Shown: positions 1 through 9,292 of the stretch, piece by piece
Layout: each line of letters opens with the position of its first letter
Numbering within the stretch: position 1 is the stretch's first letter
Assembly: GCA_964522105.1 (NCBI GenBank)
Contig: CAZFVA010000009.1
Span: forward strand, 38,074 to 102,073
Origin: JAGOFO01 sp964522105
GTDB lineage: Bacteria > Myxococcota_A > UBA9042 > DTJE01
DNA length: 64,000 bases
Direction: 5' to 3'
The notes under the pieces: generated by a model
Database searches by the model: none
What the model was told of the DNA's origin: nothing
What the model saw: only the letters and a program-made list of their open reading frames with translations
Made by a program: the position numbers and the translations under genes

Positions 1-162
1 CTGCTGAATAATTATTCCCGGACCGCAAATCCTGTCCAAATCTTCCTTGACGCTATTGCCCCGAAAGGACGCCTGCGTTACCCTTTCGAGACTTTCCGGA
101 TGACTAAGCCGGTCGGGATTTCCCGGCCCGATTACTGGCGGTATCGGCCATGCGTAAGTTGA
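1..162 (+). CDS. C-terminal end of an unrecognised upstream gene (partial)
   Basis: Frame 1 is open from the first base to a TGA at 160-162, giving 53 residues with no start inside the window. The tail is rich in Arg, Tyr and Pro (it contains YPFETFRM and DYWRYRP). I do not recognise the family. The stop lies 13 bases inside panB, which would fit an overlapping gene in the same operon, and panB has no clear Shine-Dalgarno of its own. The frame is short enough to be open by chance, so this is a weak call. Confidence 0.35.
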   Translation: MLNNYSRTANPVQIFLDAIAPKGRLRYPFETFRMTKPVGISRPDYWRYRPCVS

Positions 163-998
163 CGGCGTTGTCTTTCAAGGCCCTGAAAGGAAAAGAAAAG
201 TTGGTCGTGATGACCTGCTATGATGCTTCCTTTGCAAGGCTGGTGTGTGCCGGAAGTGTTGACGCGATTCTTGTTGGCGATTCGCTTGGTAACGTGATTC
301 AGGGTCGCGACAGCACCCTTGAAGTTACCCTTGATGACGTCATTTATCACACGCGTTGTGTTCGGCGTGGCGCCGGTCCTGATATGCACATTATTGCCGA
401 CATGCCGTTCATGACTTTCCAGATTTCATCGGAAGAGGCGCTTCGGAACGCCGGCCGGTTGATTTCTGAAGGTCGCGCCAATGCTGTGAAGCTTGAAGGC
501 GGCGTGCGGTCGGCCGATGCCATATCCAGAATTGTTGGTGCCGGGATTCCCGTCATGGGTCACGTCGGTCTGACCCCGCAGTCAGTCAACGAATTCGGCG
601 GTTACAAGGTACAGGGACGCGATGTCGGTGCCGCAGCCACGATAATGGCGGACGCCATTGCTGTCGCTGAAGCCGGTGCGTACTCGCTTGTTCTTGAAGG
701 GATTCCGGCAGATCTGGCCGCAGAAATTACGGCAGCAGTCAATATTCCAACAATCGGTATCGGGGCTTCGGCCAACTGCGACGGGCAGGTGCTGGTGCTT
801 TATGATCTTCTGGGCATGGACCCGGATTTCAATCCGAAATTTCTGAAGAAATATGACAACTTCGCTGACAGGGTCGTCAGCGCCGTGGCCGCGTTCGGGG
901 ATGAAGTCAGAAAAGGGGACTATCCCGGACCGCAACACTCGTTCACAGGCGGCGCACTTTATTCCACGGGCCAGTCCGCTGGAAACGGTGGGGATTGA
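150..998 (+). CDS. panB: 3-methyl-2-oxobutanoate hydroxymethyltransferase
   Basis: This is the first committed enzyme of pantothenate (CoA precursor) synthesis. It transfers a hydroxymethyl group from 5,10-methylene-tetrahydrofolate to alpha-ketoisovalerate in the cytoplasm. The 282-residue product has the usual length and hallmarks: MTCYDASFA near residue 20, VGDSLGNV near 43 (metal and substrate loop), ADMPFM near 86, VKLEGG near 114, GHVGLTPQ near 133 and IGIGAS near 195. The ATG at 150 gives an N terminus matching the family. The stop overlaps the panC start by one base (TGATG at 996-1000), so panB and panC are probably translationally coupled. No truncation or odd residues were seen. Confidence 0.97.
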   Translation: MRKLTALSFKALKGKEKLVVMTCYDASFARLVCAGSVDAILVGDSLGNVIQGRDSTLEVTLDDVIYHTRCVRRGAGPDMHIIADMPFMTFQISSEEALRNAGRLISEGRANAVKLEGGVRSADAISRIVGAGIPVMGHVGLTPQSVNEFGGYKVQGRDVGAAATIMADAIAVAEAGAYSLVLEGIPADLAAEITAAVNIPTIGIGASANCDGQVLVLYDLLGMDPDFNPKFLKKYDNFADRVVSAVAAFGDEVRKGDYPGPQHSFTGGALYSTGQSAGNGGD

Positions 999-1870
999 TG
1001 GTTGTAGAAGACATAGCCGTTGCCGAAACGGTGGCAGCCATGAAGAACCTGGTCCGCGACTGGCGGCATCAGGGGCTGACCGTTTCGCTTGTTCCGACGA
1101 TGGGTGCTCTTCATCAGGGCCATCTTGATCTGGTTCGACGTGCCCGCCTTGATTCCGACCGTGTCGTCGTCAGTATTTTTGTAAATCCAGCCCAGTTCGG
1201 CCCCAACGAAGATTTCAGCAGGTATCCGCGCGATCTGGATGGCGATCTTGCCAGTCTGGCTTCGGTTGGCGTTGATGCCGTTTTCTTTCCGACCCCGGCG
1301 TTGATGTATCCCGAAGGTTTTCAGACGGCCGTTGAACTTACGAAGCTGCCGCGCCACCTGTGCGGGCTGACGCGCCAGAACCATTTTGCCGGCGTCGCCC
1401 TTGTCGTTTTGAAGCTGTTTAACATCTGTGACCCCGATTTTGCCGTGTTCGGCCTTAAAGATTTTCAACAGGTTCGCGTGATCGAGCAGATGGTGGCCGA
1501 CCTGAATCTTGATGTGAAGATTGTCCGTTATCCGACCGTCCGCGAGCCTGACGGCCTGGCAATGTCTTCCAGAAACGCTTACTTGACGCCGCGTCAGCGT
1601 ACAGATGCCCTGGTTATTGTCAGGACGCTTGAAGCGGTGGCGGGCCAGATTGAATCCGGCGCAACCGACGTCAAGGCCCTGATTGACATGGCTGTGGCGG
1701 CGATGACAGCCGGTGGCGGTGAAGTCGAATATTTCAGAATCTGCAGTCCGGTCACTCTTGATGATGCCGACCGTATCGTTGGTGAAATGCTGCTGGTGAC
1801 TGCCGTCAAGTTCGGCACCACCCGGCTTATTGATAATCGCCTTGTGATGGCGGGCGATGTGAGGTCTTAG
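998..1870 (+). CDS. panC: pantothenate synthetase (pantoate--beta-alanine ligase)
   Basis: It joins pantoate and beta-alanine using ATP to make pantothenate, completing the pathway begun by panB. The protein has 290 residues from the ATG at 998; a TTG three bases earlier is also in frame, but the ATG overlapping the panB stop is preferred. Visible motifs are PTMGALHQGH (the HxGH nucleotide-binding motif, near residue 35), FVNPAQFGPNEDF, NHFAGV followed by KLFNI, FGLKDFQQ and MSSRNAYL (KMSKS-like). In the substrate loop most homologues have FG(Q/E)KD, whereas this protein has Leu in place of Gln/Glu. panD is not present here. Transketolase follows after one base. Confidence 0.96.
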   Translation: MVVEDIAVAETVAAMKNLVRDWRHQGLTVSLVPTMGALHQGHLDLVRRARLDSDRVVVSIFVNPAQFGPNEDFSRYPRDLDGDLASLASVGVDAVFFPTPALMYPEGFQTAVELTKLPRHLCGLTRQNHFAGVALVVLKLFNICDPDFAVFGLKDFQQVRVIEQMVADLNLDVKIVRYPTVREPDGLAMSSRNAYLTPRQRTDALVIVRTLEAVAGQIESGATDVKALIDMAVAAMTAGGGEVEYFRICSPVTLDDADRIVGEMLLVTAVKFGTTRLIDNRLVMAGDVRS

Positions 1871-1871
1871 A

Positions 1872-3920
1872 ATGCTTCCCGGTAAGACGGTTGACCCTGT
1901 GTCCATGGACCCTGAATTCAGAACAAAATGCGTCAACACGGTCAAAATGCTTGCGGTTGACGCCGTTGAAGCGGCCCGTTCCGGCCATCCCGGTGCCTGC
2001 ATGGGTGCTGCGGACATCGCCTTTGTGCTGTGGAGCGGCTTTCTGCGCTTTGACCCGACCAACCCGACATGGAAGGACCGCGACCGGTTCATTCTTTCTT
2101 TCGGTCACGCGTCGATGCTTCAATATTCAATGATGCACCTTACCGGATACGGGCTTTCCCTTGATGAAATCAGGAACTTCCGTCAGTTGGGCAGCAGGGC
2201 GGCAGGGCACCCCGAATATGAATTGCTGCCCGGGGTTGAAGTCACGACCGGCCCGCTTGGCCAGGGATTTGCCAACGGCGTCGGGATGGCGCTGGCCACA
2301 AAGATGCTTGCTGCGCGGGTCAACACGGCCGACGATTGTCCTGTCGGTTCAAGAACGTTTGTAATGTGCAGTGACGGCGATCTGATGGAAGGCATCAGCT
2401 TCGAGGCCGCCTCGATTGCCGGGCACCTCGGCCTTGGTAACTTGATCTGCCTGTACGATTCAAACCGCATAACTATTGAAGGTTCAACCGATCTGGCGTT
2501 TACCGAAGATATCAGCGGTCGCTTCATCGCATCGGGCTGGCACGTTCAGAAGGTCTGCGGGCATGACCATGCAGCCATCAGCAACGCGATCAGCGCTGCC
2601 GTGGCCGTGATCGACAAGCCCAGCATGATTATCTGCGAAACCGTTATAGGTCGCGGTGCCGCCACGATGGAAGGCTCGAACGAGACCCACGGTGCGCCGC
2701 TCGGTCAGACTGAAGTTCAGGCGACGAAGGCCGCGATGGGCTGGCCGCAGGAGCCGAAGTTCCTGATTCCAGAAGACGTAAAAGCGTTTTTCCACAGCGT
2801 CGGTGCCGACGGTACAAGACTTTCAAACGACTGGGAAAATTGTTTCCAGCAGTGGCGCACGGCCAACCCTGAAAAGGCGTCTTTGTGGGATGCGTGCTAT
2901 GACGATGCCCCGATCGATGCCGCCACGATTGACAGGATTCTTGCCGCTGCGATGACGGCGGAAGGTAAGGCCTCGCGAGTGATGTTCGGCAGTGCACTGC
3001 AGGAAGCGTTCAAATCTGTACCCAATTTGATTGGCGGTTCGGCCGACCTGGGGCCTTCCAACAACACAGTAATAAAGAATGGCGGGAACGTCGGCAGGGC
3101 CAGTTTTGAAGGCGCAAACCTTCATTTCGGTATCCGTGAGCACGCGATGGCCGCCATCACGAACGGCATTGTGCTGCACGGTGCTTTCAGGCCATTCTGC
3201 GCGACTTTCCTGATCTTTTCTGACTATCTGAAGCCTGCCGCAAGAATGGCTTCGCTGATGCGGATTCCGTCAACGTTCGTGTTTTCGCACGACAGCTTCA
3301 GAGTTGGCGAAGACGGCCCGACACACCAGCCGATCGAGCAGCTTTCCATGTTGCGTGCCATCCCCGATTTCACTGTCCTGCGCCCGGCCGATCCGGTCGA
3401 AATGGCCGGTTGCTGGTCATTTATCCTTGACCGCAGGCGTGGACCGGTCGCTATTGCGACGACCAGACAGAACATTCCGAAGTTTGCCAGACCTGGCGAC
3501 ATCGGCCCTGACTGCGTCAAAAAGGGTGGCTATATCTTCCGCGAAGCGCCGGGCGGCAAGCCGGATCTTGTAATTGCTGCAAGCGGTTCCGAACTTCAAA
3601 TCTGTTTCGAGGCGATTGCAGCCATCGAAGCGACCGGCCGTAAAGTCAGGCTCGTTTCAATGCCGTCGATGGATCTGTTCAAGCGTCAGTCGCCTGAATA
3701 TCGGCGCGAAGTCCTTGGCGAAGGCGTTCCGCTGGTCGGTGTCGAGGCCGGAGCAACGGATACGTGGGCGCCGCTGCTGGCCGGTCGTGGATTTGCTATT
3801 GGTATCGACCACTTCGGCCAATCAGCCCCGGCTGAAGTTCTGGCCGTTAAGTATGGTTTTACCCCTGAAACGGTTGCCGCAAGGATTATTACTGAATTGG
3901 GTCTTCAGGGTTTACAGTGA
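1872..3920 (+). CDS. tkt: transketolase
   Basis: This thiamine-diphosphate enzyme of the non-oxidative pentose phosphate pathway transfers two-carbon ketol units between sugar phosphates. At 682 residues it is the normal full length. Signatures are SGHPGACMG near residue 38, TGPLGQGFANGVGMA near 119, the ThDP motif CSDGDLMEGISFEAAS near 164 continuing to the Asn of YDSNRI, GGSADLGPSNNT near 389, and FGIREHAMAAI near 420 with the catalytic Glu. It starts one base after the panC stop and probably belongs to the same transcript, although the pathways are unrelated. Its stop codon directly abuts the stop codon of the next, convergent gene. Confidence 0.95.
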   Translation: MLPGKTVDPVSMDPEFRTKCVNTVKMLAVDAVEAARSGHPGACMGAADIAFVLWSGFLRFDPTNPTWKDRDRFILSFGHASMLQYSMMHLTGYGLSLDEIRNFRQLGSRAAGHPEYELLPGVEVTTGPLGQGFANGVGMALATKMLAARVNTADDCPVGSRTFVMCSDGDLMEGISFEAASIAGHLGLGNLICLYDSNRITIEGSTDLAFTEDISGRFIASGWHVQKVCGHDHAAISNAISAAVAVIDKPSMIICETVIGRGAATMEGSNETHGAPLGQTEVQATKAAMGWPQEPKFLIPEDVKAFFHSVGADGTRLSNDWENCFQQWRTANPEKASLWDACYDDAPIDAATIDRILAAAMTAEGKASRVMFGSALQEAFKSVPNLIGGSADLGPSNNTVIKNGGNVGRASFEGANLHFGIREHAMAAITNGIVLHGAFRPFCATFLIFSDYLKPAARMASLMRIPSTFVFSHDSFRVGEDGPTHQPIEQLSMLRAIPDFTVLRPADPVEMAGCWSFILDRRRGPVAIATTRQNIPKFARPGDIGPDCVKKGGYIFREAPGGKPDLVIAASGSELQICFEAIAAIEATGRKVRLVSMPSMDLFKRQSPEYRREVLGEGVPLVGVEAGATDTWAPLLAGRGFAIGIDHFGQSAPAEVLAVKYGFTPETVAARIITELGLQGLQ

Positions 3921-5030
3921 CTACGGATCGCTTGATACGTCGGTCGGGAAGCCATTCCACTCGCAGCTTTCAATCGTCAATGTGAAAACGCCGTTGTTCA
4001 TTTGATCAGAATCAACAATCAGATAGTAAGTATGGCCGCTTGCGGAAGCCGGGACGTTGTAGGTTAAGCCGTCGTCACCCCAGGCGACGCAGGATGAGGC
4101 GACGCAGCCGCTGCCAGTTTCTTCGATCATGTAAAGGTAAAGAAAGTTCTGAAACAGCGGCAGGGTCTGGGAAAGGCTGATTGTGATATTTCCTGACATT
4201 CCGGGGCCGACTACAAGTCGGTAAGCCTTTTCCGGGGCAGGGTTGTATGCAGTCCCGCATGCTTCGGGGTAGTTGAAAAGGGCTGATGTTGTGGTGCCGA
4301 TGCTCCACGAAGTGTCACCGGATGCGCTGTTCAGATCGACTGCACATTGCAGTGCGGTGCTTGATGGACTGCACATGCCTTCATTGACGCAGATTCCGTC
4401 TTTACACTCAACGCCGCCTTTGCATCCGGGCGCACACGTGCCGCCGCACCCGTCATCGCCGCAAAGCTTGCCTGCACAGTTTTTAGTGCAACTGGTGCCG
4501 CAAATTCCAGTGTCATAGTTACAGAACTTGCCGGTTTCGCATTTTCCACCAGGGTTGCCGCAGGTGCCGTCACAGCCGTCGCTGCCGCATTCCCTGCCGT
4601 CGCAGTCGGGTTCGCATGTCTGTGCGACGCACCTTGATGTCAGCAGGTTACAGACAGGTTCCGGTGACTTGCATTTGCCGCACTCGCCGTCGCCGCACGG
4701 GTTGGGGCCACATCGCATCCAGGCAGGGCAGACCAGCGTGCACGGGCCGGTGTCCTCGACGATGTCGGGTACTTCGATGTTGTCTGTGCCGCCCACGTCG
4801 GCGCCGCTGTCACGCTGGTTTCCATGGTCAACTGCCTGAGTGTCAATGCCGGCGACATCCGGTTCAACTTTGTCACCCATCCCGTAGTCAACGATGACGG
4901 CTGGAAGCTCGGCGTAAGTTGTTTTGGAACAACCGGCAGTCGCGGCAATAATGCACAGAAACAATGGCAGGGAGTAACGTTTCACGATTTGACCTGTGTC
5001 AGCGCGGCTAAGTCGTCCAGGCACTGTCAC
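3921..5030 (-). CDS. cysteine-rich lipoprotein with acidic stalk and PPC-like C-terminal domain
   Basis: This is a predicted lipoprotein of unknown function. A hydrophobic segment ends in a lipobox ATAGC (Cys about residue 34 from this start). Next comes a linker rich in Asp, Val and Gly (about residues 45-95), then three cysteine-rich modules of the CGxDGCxGxC type (about 97-220), a pattern frequent in myxobacterial surface proteins. The last 150 residues look like a beta-sandwich of the bacterial pre-peptidase C-terminal kind. The GTG at 5030 overlaps the upstream stop (GTGA), suggesting coupling. An internal GTG at 4985, preceded by AGGT, would give a more typical 18-residue signal peptide and may be the true start. 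No enzyme motif is present. Confidence 0.8.
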   Translation of the reverse strand: MTVPGRLSRADTGQIVKRYSLPLFLCIIAATAGCSKTTYAELPAVIVDYGMGDKVEPDVAGIDTQAVDHGNQRDSGADVGGTDNIEVPDIVEDTGPCTLVCPAWMRCGPNPCGDGECGKCKSPEPVCNLLTSRCVAQTCEPDCDGRECGSDGCDGTCGNPGGKCETGKFCNYDTGICGTSCTKNCAGKLCGDDGCGGTCAPGCKGGVECKDGICVNEGMCSPSSTALQCAVDLNSASGDTSWSIGTTTSALFNYPEACGTAYNPAPEKAYRLVVGPGMSGNITISLSQTLPLFQNFLYLYMIEETGSGCVASSCVAWGDDGLTYNVPASASGHTYYLIVDSDQMNNGVFTLTIESCEWNGFPTDVSSDP

Positions 5031-7213
5031 TGGAGGCTTTCGTCCGCATAGTTGTGAACGACGAGCGGTGTTCCATCGTTCTTGACCCGTTCAACAAACG
5101 GGGTGTCCTGATTGGAACAGCAGACCCGTCCGACATCCCACATGTCCAGCATGCCCATGCCGCCGGTAAGTGTCTTTTCATAAACAGGCGTGCTGCTGTT
5201 GATGAAAACCTTGACTGTCGGGTATGACTTGCCGAATGTGTGGTCGTCATAATAATGAACGCCAACGCGGTAACATGCCGGAGCCGTTGTGGAATAAAGT
5301 GGATCCGGAATTGTGTACGTCCAGTTTTCAGGTCCGGCACCGTCGGTGTCATCACGATCCAGGTTAGGCTGACGCAGCGGATCGCCGGCGTTCTCGGTAT
5401 CCCAGGTCGGATGCGGAATCATCCAGTAGCAGTCGTACTGCATATCAAAGAACCCGAAAGGGGCACCTGTTTCAGGATCCTTCGTCTTGCCGGTCGCCAG
5501 GGGATGGACCATGTGAAGGTCCATGTCCGCGCCACAGTCGCGTTCCAGGAAACATTCGTCGGTCTGATCGGTGTCAGCCGGGGTGTTCCATGTCAGTTCG
5601 ATGTGACAACCCTGTGGCGGTATGACCTTGACTGCCTTGCAGCATTTGTCCGAGCAACCGTCGTTATTGAAAACTTCCAGACAGAAGTTGTAGTCACCGA
5701 CTACATGTGGCGAGAACTTCGGGTTTTCATAGGTTGCAGCCGGAATAAACAGACCGACAGAATCATTCGGCTGTTCAACAGTCCACAACTGGGAAGATAT
5801 GCCGCCACCGACTGTGGGGTCATAGCTGTGGTTTGTGAACGTTATGTATTCATTATCGTTTTCGTCCATCGGCGTGATTTCGCCGTTGTCTGAAAGCTGC
5901 ACACCACCGGCCAGCATTTCGAACTGGCAGACGGCGCATTCGGCTTCGACGCCAAGGCCTTTGATCGGCGTTTCTGAAACTTCCCGGGGGGAATTGTTTG
6001 CCACAAGAAGCGTTCCTTCGTCCGGAATCAATTTGCCATCGAGGTCCTTGTCAACACTGCCGGGAATGAACTTGACGACGAACGGCAGGCACTGGCCCGG
6101 TTCAATTGAAAGCGGGTGGGTTTCGTCGAAGGTGGCCAGAGTTGATACGTCCAGGCTGAAGTCCGGGCTGGAGTCTTCGCCGAAATAAATCTTTGAAACT
6201 TCCAGATTTTCGTCGCCGCAACTGCAGATATTGACCGTTACGCCTTTGACGCCGGTTGCATACACGACCGAGCCAAAATCAATCAGTTCCGGGTTGACGG
6301 TGATGCACGGCCCGCCGAAATTGGCCTGAACTGTGGCTTCGTAGGCTTCACCCTGGGTCGCGTCAAAGTCGGGGTCGTTAGTCGTGAAACGGAATATTAC
6401 CCGGGCCGGGATTTCGGAAATAGCCGTGTAGAAAATTGGCATCTGAAGTTCGGATCCTGGCAGAACCACAATAGGATCTGCGCAGACGGTGTCGTCAATA
6501 ACGGTCCGTTCACTTGACTCGGTGCTGTACATAACTGGAATTCGCGCGCCCTTGTCTGTGGCCCACGGTTCCGGGTTTTCAGTGTCGAACTTTCTATTGC
6601 AGTCCCATTTGAAGGCAAATCCACTTGCGAATCCAATGGCTTCGATTTTGTAGATTTCAAGGTCTGCAAGGCCGGAGTTCGTAATCAGAAGCATTTCTTC
6701 GGCTGCATTCGGACCGACCGGGACAAAGCCCATATCCAGCGGGTTCGGGGTCGCTTCAATTGACGGTTCAATTTCGGAACGTGTGATATTGATTGCAAGA
6801 TTCGGGCGGTCCAGGTCGTTACTGACTATTGTAACTGTGGCAGTCTTGCCGCAGAGGTCGGTCGGATCCAGGAACGTGACTGTTACCACCAGGAAAGTGT
6901 TATCACCTTCAACGGCAGCGCCGGCCGGGGCGATCGTGTATGGGAAGCTCTGGTCGGTATCGACAACCATCGAAAACGCACTGGTAGTCCCGTCAGGGCA
7001 CATCGAAGGCGTAATAGTCGGTGCCGAGCTTATGGTAAGAGGGGCATCGCCCGTATTCATGATTTTGATAGTATAAGTCGACGTCATCTGGACATCGGTA
7101 CCCGACGGGTCGGTTTCGATACGTGGGTATTTTCCCTGAGTCGCATTGTCGCAGGCAGATACCATCGCAATTACGTAACAAAGAGCAATCGCGATCCCGA
7201 TAAATTTTCTCAT
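5027..7213 (-). CDS. choice-of-anchor-D (ASH) lipoprotein with YfaP-like C-terminal domain
   Basis: This is a 728-residue envelope protein of unknown role. From the ATG at 7213 (SD GAGGTT six bases upstream; a longer frame to 7246 lacks support) it has a lipoprotein signal ending VSAC. Three ASH/choice-of-anchor-D beta-sandwich repeats follow (NPLDMGF, PELIDFGS and similar, each ending in an N/S-x-G-x-x-x-L-x-I strand), then a PKD-like domain. The C-terminal domain carries DMDLHMVHP, LDRDDTDGAGPEN and YRVGVHYYDDH, resembling DUF2135/YfaP. The architecture is the same as the gene at 17751-19862, so the two are paralogues. Asp follows the lipidated Cys, which in E. coli retains lipoproteins in the inner membrane. 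It probably forms an operon with the downstream cysteine-rich lipoprotein. Confidence 0.85.
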   Translation of the reverse strand: MRKFIGIAIALCYVIAMVSACDNATQGKYPRIETDPSGTDVQMTSTYTIKIMNTGDAPLTISSAPTITPSMCPDGTTSAFSMVVDTDQSFPYTIAPAGAAVEGDNTFLVVTVTFLDPTDLCGKTATVTIVSNDLDRPNLAINITRSEIEPSIEATPNPLDMGFVPVGPNAAEEMLLITNSGLADLEIYKIEAIGFASGFAFKWDCNRKFDTENPEPWATDKGARIPVMYSTESSERTVIDDTVCADPIVVLPGSELQMPIFYTAISEIPARVIFRFTTNDPDFDATQGEAYEATVQANFGGPCITVNPELIDFGSVVYATGVKGVTVNICSCGDENLEVSKIYFGEDSSPDFSLDVSTLATFDETHPLSIEPGQCLPFVVKFIPGSVDKDLDGKLIPDEGTLLVANNSPREVSETPIKGLGVEAECAVCQFEMLAGGVQLSDNGEITPMDENDNEYITFTNHSYDPTVGGGISSQLWTVEQPNDSVGLFIPAATYENPKFSPHVVGDYNFCLEVFNNDGCSDKCCKAVKVIPPQGCHIELTWNTPADTDQTDECFLERDCGADMDLHMVHPLATGKTKDPETGAPFGFFDMQYDCYWMIPHPTWDTENAGDPLRQPNLDRDDTDGAGPENWTYTIPDPLYSTTAPACYRVGVHYYDDHTFGKSYPTVKVFINSSTPVYEKTLTGGMGMLDMWDVGRVCCSNQDTPFVERVKNDGTPLVVHNYADESLQ

Positions 7214-7249
7214 CTGTAACCTCAGGTTCGAATAAAGCGCCGCCACGGG

Positions 7250-7279
7250 ATTTTACAGAATAAGTGCCTTCTGTAACAA
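7250..7279 (-). promoter_or_regulatory. putative sigma-70 promoter of the ASH lipoprotein operon
   Basis: On the minus strand TTGTTA (complement of 7274-7279) and TAAAAT (complement of 7250-7255) are 18 bases apart, about 40 bases upstream of the ATG at 7213. An 8-bp inverted repeat lies between and across the two boxes. The assignment rests on resemblance to consensus only. Confidence 0.4.
7253..7276. repeat. perfect 8-8-8 inverted repeat, possible operator
   Basis: TTACAGAA at 7253-7260 and TTCTGTAA at 7269-7276 are exact inverted copies separated by eight bases. The dyad spans the spacer of the putative promoter, where a repressor would act. It is AT-rich and not followed by a T-run on the minus strand, so it is a poor terminator for the gene ending at 7304. 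Confidence 0.5.
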
Positions 7280-7303
7280 GTGTATATTGGGCTTATGGAT
7301 GAT

Positions 7304-9091
7304 TTAGATTCCGAATTTAGTGCGGAATTCGGTGTCCATGCCTTGTTGCGGGAAAATCCAGCCGGCCACAATAGACTTCATGCACTGAACCAGTTTCGGG
7401 TCATGCACGCCCACCGGGACAATGACCAGGTTACTGATCTGGCCGGATTTCATCAGTATAAACGACAGGTTAATATCAATCGTTGAATCAACCTGGCGCG
7501 ACATCGATGCCCGGCAACCCCTGAACTGGCCCATCTTTCCAAGGAAGAAATCGTTGATTTTTTTGGTGTCCATCTGCTGGTTGCCCATACCGGTGACAGT
7601 CTTGGGCTCGACCTTGACTTCCTTGTCTACATGTCCGGTGCCGCTTTCCAGAAGCTTGCCGTACTTGGCGTACTCAACTTTGACATCTGAATTCACCCTG
7701 GCCAGTTCCTGCGTTGACGTCCTGACTTTTGGTTGTACAAGCAGGTCTGTGGCAGCGCCCGGTGCTTTCGCGGGCAGCGTACCATCTGCGGCAAGTGCGT
7801 TTACCGGTGCCGGGTGATTATGCTGTGGTGCCCCATCAACACGGCCCGGTACTCTGATAATATCAGTGCCTTCTGTGTTCTGAACTTCGTCATTTTCATT
7901 CAGGGTCTTCAGGATGGCCGTATCGGGCAGGGCACGCACCTTTTTTTCGGCAGGCTTTGTGTTTGCAGTGCTGTTTCCAGGCTTCACCGTTTGGGATTTC
8001 ACATTTGACACTGGTTCTGCGGGTGAAAAATACATGACAGCAGCAATCACGCTGCCTGTCGCGACCAGCGCCAGAATTCCACCGACTATCCACATCGTCA
8101 GCAACTTTCTGCGATGTGCGCTGTCCATTTTGTTGGCAAGGTGCCCCAGTTCATGAAGCTGCAGCGCCGATTCGGTCGGATGCGGTGTCGGCGGGATAAT
8201 TGATTCGTCATCGTGATATGCCCAGGTTACCTGAGTCTTTTCAGGGTCGTGGGCCGGTGTCGTATGCCGCCCTTGACGGCGCTGGGCCATCGGCACTATC
8301 AGCGGTTCTTCGTCCTGAATCTCGGACGCCCTGCGGATATCAATTCGCGGGGAATCAAGACCTTTAAACAGTTCGTCCGCAAGGTCTCGCTTTTCGGCTG
8401 TTACAGGGGCCGGTTCTGACTTCTGATCTGCAAGCTGTTTTACCCAGGTCTTTCTGTGGGCACTGCCAGCATCGCCGGCAGGGGGAGCTGGCGGGTTAAA
8501 ACCGGTCGATGATGTCGGTGACGTCCCTGACGCATTGCTGTTGAATTCATCGGGGTTATCAAACGGGTTCGCCGGACGGCTTACGCTGGGACTGCGGTCC
8601 CTGGTGAAGTCCGGCAGACGGGCCATTACAGTTTTTTCGTTTTCGTCTCTGTCAATCTGTTCAGCTTCGGCCACCAGATCGGCAAGCTCGGCAAGGTCCC
8701 GCAGTCTGACCCACGAGCCCATCGGAGCCCGCCAGACAAACGTCCTGTTTGTGATTTTCTTTGAAGTCAGCAGTTCCAGAATTGCGTTGCGCGTCAACGG
8801 CCCCTGGCGCTGGCCCATAATCGTGATGTACCAGCTGTCGGAAGCTCCGGGGTTAATCGTTGCGTGGGAAACGACCTCACTCTTTAACTGAATCGTTGAA
8901 AATTCACGCGTCGTGCTTTTGACCGCGCTGCCTTTGCCGCCGACTGCGACGACGACTTCATGCGCGTTGTCCGACTTGTGAATTATGTGTTCCTGAGCGC
9001 ATTTCCGGCAGATGAATCTGACCGGATGTATCTCGTACAAAGAAGGCTCGATCCGGTAACGTTTTCCACAGTTCTTGCAGGAAAAAACCAT
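7304..9091 (-). CDS. zinc-ribbon/GYF_2 protein with AgmX/PglI-like C-terminal domain
   Basis: This 595-residue membrane-anchored protein resembles myxobacterial AgmX/PglI-type proteins. A zinc ribbon has Cys pairs at 5/8 and 28/31. A GYF_2-like domain (WYITIMGQRQGPLT onward, about 87-140) is followed by a long low-complexity Pro/Ser/Asp region, one transmembrane helix (about 331-355), a charged periplasmic linker, and a C-terminal domain (about 515-595) with paired Cys (FRGCR, LVQCM) and a terminal FPQQG-type strand, as in TonB-like AgmX domains. In relatives such proteins are linked to gliding motility or envelope complexes; the role here is inferred. It lies just upstream of the ASH lipoprotein on the same strand. 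Confidence 0.75.
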   Translation of the reverse strand: MVFSCKNCGKRYRIEPSLYEIHPVRFICRKCAQEHIIHKSDNAHEVVVAVGGKGSAVKSTTREFSTIQLKSEVVSHATINPGASDSWYITIMGQRQGPLTRNAILELLTSKKITNRTFVWRAPMGSWVRLRDLAELADLVAEAEQIDRDENEKTVMARLPDFTRDRSPSVSRPANPFDNPDEFNSNASGTSPTSSTGFNPPAPPAGDAGSAHRKTWVKQLADQKSEPAPVTAEKRDLADELFKGLDSPRIDIRRASEIQDEEPLIVPMAQRRQGRHTTPAHDPEKTQVTWAYHDDESIIPPTPHPTESALQLHELGHLANKMDSAHRRKLLTMWIVGGILALVATGSVIAAVMYFSPAEPVSNVKSQTVKPGNSTANTKPAEKKVRALPDTAILKTLNENDEVQNTEGTDIIRVPGRVDGAPQHNHPAPVNALAADGTLPAKAPGAATDLLVQPKVRTSTQELARVNSDVKVEYAKYGKLLESGTGHVDKEVKVEPKTVTGMGNQQMDTKKINDFFLGKMGQFRGCRASMSRQVDSTIDINLSFILMKSGQISNLVIVPVGVHDPKLVQCMKSIVAGWIFPQQGMDTEFRTKFGI

Positions 9092-9292
9092 TCAAAATGC
9101 CTGTTCCGCCAGCGAACGGATTCTATCAGAGCCATGTGAACGTACCAAGTTTATGGCAGCCTGAACAAACAAGGTTTTTCATGCAGGTTTTCCAAGATGT
9201 TACGCGTCTGCACGTTGATGGCTGTTTAAGGTCGCATTGGACATTAATTATGACTATGATATTGGGGAAACTGGTGTTGTGGTGATGTCCAG

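Noticed and set aside
959..2092. Long antisense open frame (377 codons) opposite panC and transketolase
   Set aside because: It lacks recognisable domains and lies wholly opposite two well-supported genes; codon bias of those genes explains the open frame.
9092..9292. Promoter boxes between the divergent AgmX-like and Cys-rich lipoprotein genes
   Set aside because: TTGGAC near 9237 and TATGAT near 9255 are only 12 bases apart, too close for a sigma-70 promoter, and no better pair was found.
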